A stretch of DNA of 64,000 bases from Sophora flavescens. Taxonomy: Eukaryota; Streptophyta; Magnoliopsida; Fabales; Fabaceae. This document shows positions 57,310 through 64,000 of the stretch, in pieces (within the stretch, counting starts at the first letter, position 1; each line of letters starts with the position of its first letter). The position numbers and the translations under genes were made by a program. The notes under the pieces were generated by a model, which was given only the letters and a program-made list of their open reading frames with translations, made no database searches and was not told the DNA's origin. The DNA is taken from contig CM061063.1 in NCBI GenBank assembly GCA_030762895.1, positions 71,235,836-71,299,835 on the forward strand. Direction: 5' to 3'.

Positions 57310-58040
57310 AAGTGTGTAGAAGTCGTACTCTTTTACCGTTTAAAGGATAGTGGATAAAAAATTAATTCGATTTGGTAATATTTTTAAAATTAGTGTATAA
57401 TATTTTTTTTATTGATATATAACGTTTTTTTCATATGCTGTTTGAAATAGCGTTTGAATTTATAATGTATAGCGTATCGTTTTTTCATCCATTTTTATCT
57501 TTATTATATTGATTAAATTTCCTACTTATCATTCACTAACAAAATAAGATATTAATAGAAACCTTTAAAACTAATTTGTTAGAATTAATATCACAATTTA
57601 AATTTATATTTAAGATAAAAAATAGAAATTATATTTTTATTTATAAAAATAATCGTATAAAAATCATATCAATATTATTTTTATTATTCCATATTATTTA
57701 TAAAAAATAACTAAAACTAAATAAATATTAAATTTTAAAATTAATATTTTAATCTTTGAAATGATAAATAATTTAAAATAAATTAAAGAGTTAAATTGAT
57801 AATTATTTTAAAATAAATAATATAAATAATATATATAAATACATATATATAACTTATATAAAAAAATGCAAACATGTACTTTTATGATATTTCACATTAA
57901 TCAGTCAGTCCAACAGCTAGTTTTACCAAACACTTCAAACCCAATCCGCTAATTTATCTGTTATTCGCTAGCTTATCCGTTGTACACTATCCGCTAGCTT
58001 ATCCACTATCCGCTAGTTTTTACCAAACAAAGCCTAAGGT
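57310..58040. repeat. AT-rich repeat with GCGGATA/TATCCGC arms upstream of SPK1
   Basis: The right end carries several TATCCGCTAG/CTTATCC motifs (57,945-58,020) and ends ACCAAACAAAGCC. The left end has AAGGATAGTGGATAA and ATAGCG motifs. Between them is very AT-rich non-coding sequence. This is typical of a non-autonomous DNA transposon with redundant subterminal motifs. Terminal repeats and target duplication were not resolved. Confidence 0.4.
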
Positions 58041-58059
58041 GGGAAGGTAAATATGTATT

Positions 58060-58417
58060 TGTTGGTATTTATGGGGTCAACACCACCCTTTGATTCGGAA
58101 AACGTAACTGTTGTGGACTATTCGTCTGACCTGTGATTAAGGAAATAAAGTTGTGCCCCTGTTAATAACTATAGTTTTAGGCCTAGTGGTGGGCGCTTGA
58201 TCTTTCAATTGGTCTCAGAGCCGGGTCACAGGTTCGAATCACCTAGGTTGGGGCTGGGGTGATTGTTGACCTTTATGGGGGTCAACACCATCCTTTGATT
58301 AGGGAAAACGTAACTGACCGTGGATTAATCGTCTGATCTGTGATTACGGAAATAAAATTGTGTCATTGCTAATAGTTATAACTTTGGCCTAATGGTAAGT
58401 GCTTGATCCTTCAATAT
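58060..58417 (+). repeat. tRNA-derived SINE-like tandem dimer
   Basis: A body block (GGTCAACACCACCCTTTGAT through TGTTAATAACTATAGTTTTA) occurs twice, near 58,066-58,178 and 58,272-58,385. Each is followed by a head starting GGCCTAGTGG or GGCCTAATGG with GCTTGATC. The first head continues to a pol III B-box-like GGTTCGAATCACC (58231-58243), and the GGCCTAGTGGTGG resembles an A box. The second head is cut short. Confidence 0.6.
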
Positions 58418-58929
58418 TTATCATTAATTAATTAAGATGCATTCAAATATCAATCCACTTTTACTAATCAAGGGTATATACTTTTTTTTATTTTTTTACT
58501 TTACACTTTTACTGGTTTTAAATGATTTTTATCTCATTTCTTTATACTTAGCACTTGCAATAATTAGTTCAAAAATTACACATATAATAATATGTAATTG
58601 ATTATTATTAGTTGAAATCCAATATGATTTTTAAATATCGAGACTCTCAGAGAAACAAACAAACAAACAAAAAATATTTACCATGAAACAAAACATGCAT
58701 TAAGTCATCATACATTTTATATTAGTTTTTGTTATAGAAAAATATTTATACAAGTAATACAACAAGGTAACACTTGTTAAATGTGTTACAATGAGATAAA
58801 ACATAACATATGAATTTTGTTATGTGTTTGATGTATTTTATAAATAAAATAAAATGATGATGATGATGATGCATGAATTTTAAAAATGGAATGTCTTGAT
58901 TCCATCGGAATAGGTGGAATCAAAGAAAA

Positions 58930-59290
58930 TAACTCTCTCGACGGGGATTAGCACATATGGTAAATGATTCGGAGTTGAATTATCACTCTCCTCATGAGTG
59001 TGAGTTTGAATCCCCTGAAGCCAATAAAATACCCTCCAGCATGCCATTGACACCCTGCTCAGTAGCCTTGGGAGTGCCTTCTCAATATGTCTTTTTTTTG
59101 TTACCATATTATAGGTGTGATGTATCCACCAGCTTCGTCGATGACTATTCTCCGTTAGAAAACCTTCTTGGCCACTTTTAGTAGGGTCTTCCCTCCCAAC
59201 CACGTTTTTTACACACGAAAGTTCAAACTCGAGACTTTACTTAAGGGATCTGATCCCAATTCTACTCGAATCAATGTAATGATGGTCTAG
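58930..59290 (+). repeat. Unclassified repeat-like segment
   Basis: Less AT-rich than its surroundings. It contains GTGTGAGTTTGAATCCCCTG and, later, GTTCAAACTCGAGACTTTAC, both reminiscent of tRNA-type B boxes in opposite senses. It could be another SINE-like insert. Ends are not resolved and the open frames here look random. Confidence 0.3.
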
Positions 59291-59442
59291 TTGTCATTTT
59301 TTAGTAAAAAAAAAATAGTAATAATAGCTCTCTGATAATCTTTGTACATGGAAGAGAATCCATGTTATTTGTTATTTTGAAATATTTTATATTTTATATT
59401 TCTTTCTTTCTTTCTCTTTCTCTGATAATCCAGTACTTCATT

Positions 59443-60054
59443 CTTTTTTTTTTTTTGACAAAAAAAGAGATGCATTCATAAAAAACCTCTAAAACCAAAG
59501 GCTAAAAGATGAACAATACAATCATCATGAGTATCCTCTACCCAGATAGCATCTTAGCCAACTAAAGCATGGTTAGCCAAAATATGGGCTAAGAGATAAG
59601 AATATCTTCTAACATGAGAAATTTTGAAGTTTACAAAGGAGGCAACTAAAAATTTGCAATATGAGATAGTCGTGCCGAAGTAAGATGATAGTTGAGGACC
59701 AGCTTTCATAGCAAGAACCACATTCAAAGAATCAAACATTGCTTTCAGATTAAAGAAACCCAAATCTCTAGTAAAGGATGGGGATAAACACAATGCAATT
59801 GCCTCAGTTGTATCCACTTCAGGAAGGGCTTGAAATCTCAAAGGAGCTCGCCCCCAACGTCCCTGACCAAAGCTTCAGCACCCCAGTAATCATTAATAGG
59901 ACATGTAGCATCAGTGTTCAGTTTCTACCAGTTTGCAAGAGGAAGAACCCACCGAGAATGAGCAGAAAGATTCGCAGTAATATTAGCAGCAAGAGCAGCA
60001 TTGGAGACAGATTAAATAGCTGCGGATTTAAAGTATAAAACACTATTTCAAGAA
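59443..60054 (-). mobile_element. 5'-truncated LINE, 3' end with poly(A)
   Basis: On the minus strand it ends in a poly(A) tract (poly(T) at plus 59444-59456). An exact 9-bp duplication TACTTCATT flanks it (59434-59442, 60055-60063). The minus-strand frame 59554-59841 encodes the RNase H-like tail of plant non-LTR elements: EVDTTEAIALCLSPSFTRDL, DSLNVVLAMKAGPQLSSYFG and LLAHILANHALVG. A preceding piece reads LNTDATCPINDYWGAEALV in the same domain, with a stop between. Everything upstream is missing, as usual for LINE insertion. Confidence 0.85.
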
Positions 60055-60071
60055 TACTTCATTGTCCCATT

Positions 60072-63000
60072 CAGGGTTTTAAATTACGGTTGCGGTCGCG
60101 ATTGCGGTCACTGTGGTTGCGGTCATTGTGACCGCTGCGATGCTTAATGCAACCGTTACGGCGTGAAACGATTTGAAAAATTCACAAAATGAAAAAAAAA
60201 ATCAATTTTTTTATAATTATTTATATATCTTTTACTAATGATGTTGTATAAATTTCTATTCATTTTTAAGACATTGTATTATGTTTATGAATAATTTAAA
60301 CTTAATTTAGTGAAAATAAATTATAAATAAATCTTTTAAGCACATATAAGTACAGAATTACAAAGAAGTAAGAAGGTCAGAAACTTAAAAGTGCATAAAT
60401 ATATATGAATCACAAATAAAAAGATATTAGTGTCACATATAGGAATACACCCAGCGGCAATTGTGATTCTAAAATAACATCACATACTTACATTGTCACC
60501 ACTTAGAGATACATCTTCACAACAAAAAAAAAAGAAGATAAAAGTAAACAAATTAATAAATTTAAAATAATAATAATAATTAACAAATATATGAATCAAA
60601 GATAATAAAAATTGAACTTACATGATACTTGCTACCACATGGTGGAATGACGTGGTGGTTCATAACCTCTATTCTCACTTTGGCTATCATCTTGTGTAGC
60701 TCTTTGTCCAAAGACATAATCAAAAAATCCGCCACTTGATTGTTGATGATAAGGATCTTGATAATTCATTGATGGTTGGTAGTATGAGGGAGCTTGATCA
60801 CTTGCGTATGTGTTATATGTGTTGAAATAAGGATATTGATAATAAGGTGGATGAGATTGTTGACTACTCTGAGAAGAATCATCAATACCAAAGTCACTAA
60901 AACTTTGTGCAATACTAGAAGAGGAAGAATCTTCAAGTGGAACATTGTGTTTTCTTTTTCCTCTCCTAGAATGTGACCCACCTCTGCTGCTCTCGGATAA
61001 TGAACTACCAGAAGGAGCCATATCAGTCAAGCTCCTATAACACCTATTATATGGTGAATCTTGAGATGGATCATTTTGAAATTGCTCATCACCATCATCG
61101 TTATCATCACCGCCACCTTCTTCAGCTTCTACATTACCACCCCCATCACCACTATTATTACTTGGTGGACTTAAACCACCACCATCTTCATTAGAATCAT
61201 CATTATCATCAACAACTTCCACATCTTCATCATCCGTATCCACTAGAGGCAACCATTCTGCATTTTGTACTCCATCTAATAGTGGATCTTCTCTCTCTTC
61301 AATCCATGGAGATAATGCATCTTCTTGAAATATATAATCAAGATTGATAGGATTAAAACTTGCTTCAATTTCATCTTGACTTTTTCTCATTTGATGCCTC
61401 ATTTTCAATTTCATACTGTAGCGCGTGAAGACAAGCTTTTGCAGCTTTTTATACTTCAATCTATTCCTTGTCTTCGTGTGGATATAACTAAATATGCTCC
61501 AATTTCTCTCACAATTTGTGGCTGAAGTTGTTTGGCTAAGAACTTTTATAGCCACATATTGAAGCCCAGGAGCACATACACCAAAAAAGGACCACCATTC
61601 AGCTTTTTAAAGGAGCAACAAAAGGTAAACAATTTATTAGTTATTATATTAAAAAATAAAGTTAAAGTTCATTGATTTATAAAAAAAAATTATTTTACCT
61701 GGATTCATCTTAGACCAAGCTGCTTGAGCTTGAGGAGTACCAAATGTTTCAACCTTATCTCTAAAAAGTACTAACTGTGAAATATAACATAATATATCAA
61801 TATGTAAATATATTCATTTGATAAATAATGAATTATAAGTTTAAAAATATAAATATTCATTACTAACCTGGTTCATAGCTTTAATCTGATCATTGATGTT
61901 TCTTTCTATTCTGAAGATGACTATATTTGTTCCTTCAAACGTTTATTTATAGACATCATCCCCATGTTCAACTCCGTATTGAAATTGCGGATTAAGAAAA
62001 TAACCTAAAAAAAGATAATACATTATTATGGATGAAAGTATAAATATAAAATTACATGATAAAAATAAATTTATAAATAATATCAACATACAGACAGAAT
62101 GAAGATCGGAATGCATGTATCTCCATCGCTTGTCTATTAAATCATTATATTTGGAATGATAACGAGAATTTTGTCTAATTGCTTGTTTAGCTCTATCGAT
62201 TGCTTCATATATGAAAGCCATGGTTGGTTTCTCATCACCATCAACAAGTCTCAAAACTTTTACTAAAGGCTCAAACACCTTCAATATGTCTTGGGACTTA
62301 CTCCAGAATTCACTATCATTAACAATTGTTCTTGCTTCATATGACGGTCCATTTTTCGCTTTACCAAATTTAGATCGTCTAAACTCTTCGGAGTTGAACA
62401 TGTTTCTCAGACCTTGATTTTACTGTACAATTGCTTGAAGTTGTAGGAACTGTGTTGCAAATCAGGTAACACCAGGACGGACAATTTCTCTACCTCCAGT
62501 ATATTTTTTCATGAGGTCGACAATCAATATATGGTTATAGAGAAAATTTGTCACAGTCTCAAAGATCTAAAAAATGAGCCGCACAAGCAGACCAATACAA
62601 ATGAGGCCGCTTCTCCATCAGTTTCTGAGCAGCTGCTCTCAGTGCCGCTTCATTATCTGTAACCACTTGAACAACAAACTCTTCTCCCACTTCTTCAACA
62701 ACTTTATCTAATAATTGAAATTAGTAATCTGTGTTTCTACTAACAACATCAGAAGCATCAATAGATTTCAAGAAAATTGTCCCCTTACTACTATGCACCA
62801 AAAAATTCATAATATGAGTATGGTTGATACCGTCCGTCCAACCATCACACATTATTGTCACCCCTTTTTCTTTCCACGTACCTCTCAATACGTTCAACCA
62901 CTTCTTCATTTCTCTATATTCATTCTCTAAATATACATCTGAGATTTCATAAGGGGTCGGACATTTAACCCCTTCACCTACCTCAGCAGCTGTAACAATC

Positions 63001-64000
63001 AAATTATGCAACCAAGGAGAGTTAGCTAAATTCATAGGTAAGCGATCATAAATAAAAAAACTTGCTTACTGCCTCTCCTAGCTTCCTCCTCAATGTCTTC
63101 ATGATACCCTTACCGATTTTCCGTTGCTTCATGCTTTTGCTCCTCATAAGATCAATATTTGTAGATCTCAACTCCAGAGTAACATCTTCAGGCCTTTCAC
63201 CCCCACCAATACTCGCATGAGAGCTCTCACCTTGTTCATATATATTTTCACGCCCTCCTGTTTGTTGTCTAAATCGTTGCATGTCTTCCCGTTCTATATG
63301 TGATCTAAGGCTTTCCTGTGTAGCAAACTTCATTCGTTCATCAATAAGGCGATCCACATCTTCATCTTCATCTTCTCCTTTCAGGCATGCTTCGAATTCT
63401 TCTTTTCTTTATTTGGAGTCATTTTTCTTTGTTTTTCCTTCAAGAAGAAGCTTCATCATACCTTCTTTAGCCAATTTGCTCACTCTAGAACAACCAGACA
63501 TTTGTCCTTTCATATGTGCTATATGTTGCTTCACTCTTGTAATGTCATCTTTTATTATCTTGTGACAAAGTCTGCATTCGATATTGTTACGACTTAACCT
63601 CCATCGGGTTTTCAAAATGTCATCCAATATCATCACTTGGAGCACCATCTAATCTTTGTGTAGGAAAATCTTCTCTTGGAGGCATTGTGTATATTTTATA
63701 CAACCTGTTCAATATTTATAAATAAACATCAATCAATAATTCAACCAAACTTACAACTTTAATCTAAACTAGCCTTCAAAAAAAAAAACTTTAATATAAA
63801 CTAGTAGTTAGAAAAACACAGATAATCTAATTAATAATTACAGTAAATTATTTAATACAACAAGTCAATTATTAACATAAAATTTGAACAATAAATACTA
63901 GCTAAACATATACTAAACTAGTAATTAGATTAATATATCAATATATATTTTATTTCTCTCTCAAATTTTCCCTATATTATTCCCAAATCTCAATTAATTT
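60072..64000 (-). mobile_element. hAT transposon, left terminus and decayed transposase, continues past the window
   Basis: The left terminus CAGGGTTTTAAATTACGG (from 60072) has the CAGGG start typical of plant hAT inverted repeats. It is followed by subterminal TTGCGGTC repeats (TTGCGGTCGCGATTGCGGTC and several more up to about 60,170). The transposase pseudogene on the minus strand lies between 60,632 and 63,685. No matching right terminus appears before 64,000, so the element probably extends beyond. The candidate 8-bp flank at 60064-60071 is GTCCCATT. Confidence 0.75.
60632..63685 (-). pseudogene. hAT transposase (BED finger, DUF659, dimerisation domain), broken
   Basis: Domains run in the usual plant hAT order on the minus strand. 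The start is MPPREDFPTQRLDGAPSDDI at 63685. The BED finger has CRLC then KQHIAHMKGQMSGC. DUF659 is at 63035-62721 (NSPWLHNLIVTAAEVGEG, TIMCDGWTDG). The middle is VVQVVTDNEAALRAAAQKLM and HLYWSACAAHF, then SEFWSKSQDILKVFEPLVKV. The hAT dimerisation region at 61555 is ATNCERNWSIFSYIHTKTRN. The last exon continues as a Gly/Asp/Glu- and Ser-rich, then Tyr/Gln-rich tail of about 230 residues. Stops in the N-terminus (TGA for Trp), near 62,745 and in the 62,400-62,620 region, and at least two frameshifts, disable it. Introns lie near 61,620-61,700, 61,775-61,865 and 61,960-62,090. Confidence 0.85.

Noticed and set aside
56900..57310. Several short frames upstream of SPK1
   Set aside because: Produced by CT/GA simple repeats; no domain or conserved start.
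60973..61194. Histidine-rich plus-strand frame
   Set aside because: Shadow of the acidic low-complexity tail of the hAT transposase on the minus strand.
1..64000. CRISPR arrays, operons, rRNA or tRNA genes
   Set aside because: None seen. The repeated blocks are LTRs, TRIMs or short tandem duplications, and the tRNA-like sequence at 58,180-58,245 lacks a complete cloverleaf and sits in a SINE-like repeat.

Overview
The window is nuclear DNA from a flowering plant (eudicot). It is AT-rich and intron-rich, with plant Ty1/Copia LTR retrotransposons, TRIM elements, hAT transposons and a plant LINE fragment. The SPIKE1 sequence and the repeat types suggest a legume, but that is an inference.

One host gene dominates. 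On the minus strand, positions 1 to about 57,000 hold SPIKE1 (SPK1), the plant DOCK-family guanine nucleotide exchange factor for ROP GTPases. I could place 29 coding exons, all with GT-AG junctions and with reading phase kept across all 28 introns. They give 1,530 codons from the start codon at 56,845-56,843 to the window edge. Plant SPK1 is about 1,830 residues, so roughly the last 300 (most of the catalytic DHR-2 domain) lie beyond position 1.

Most of the rest is transposable elements inside SPK1 introns. Intron 19 (7,634-37,183) is 29.5 kb, almost all of it Copia elements. The oldest, B (8,178-31,481, minus), carries insertions of F (8,775-10,700), a solo LTR (11,207-11,422), E (12,274-21,553, itself split by G at 14,768-19,835) and D (23,291-31,039, itself split by C at 23,388-27,639). 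H (31,974-36,916) lies beside B and contains a small hAT MITE. Intron 8 holds a young Copia element, A (48,320-53,368). Target-site duplications or recognisable broken host sequence fix most of these boundaries and the order of insertion. All the elements I could read are coding-defective.

Smaller elements sit in other introns: a complete 418-bp TRIM with a 5-bp duplication (2,164-2,581), a second TRIM in tandem form (37,617-38,081), and LTR relics or solo LTRs near 2,833, 39,061 and 43,773.

Upstream of SPK1 (57,130-64,000) are a repeat with GCGGATA/TATCCGC motifs, a tRNA-derived SINE-like dimer (58,060-58,417), a 5'-truncated LINE with poly(A) and a 9-bp duplication (59,443-60,054), and a decayed hAT transposase gene that runs off the right edge.

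I found no RNA gene, CRISPR array or evidence of a new biological system. The points most worth following are how SPK1 splices across a 29.5-kb transposon nest, a tandem duplication of a splice donor, and a chimeric Copia/TRIM element. Positions, splice sites and alignments were worked out by eye, and LTR identities are estimates.
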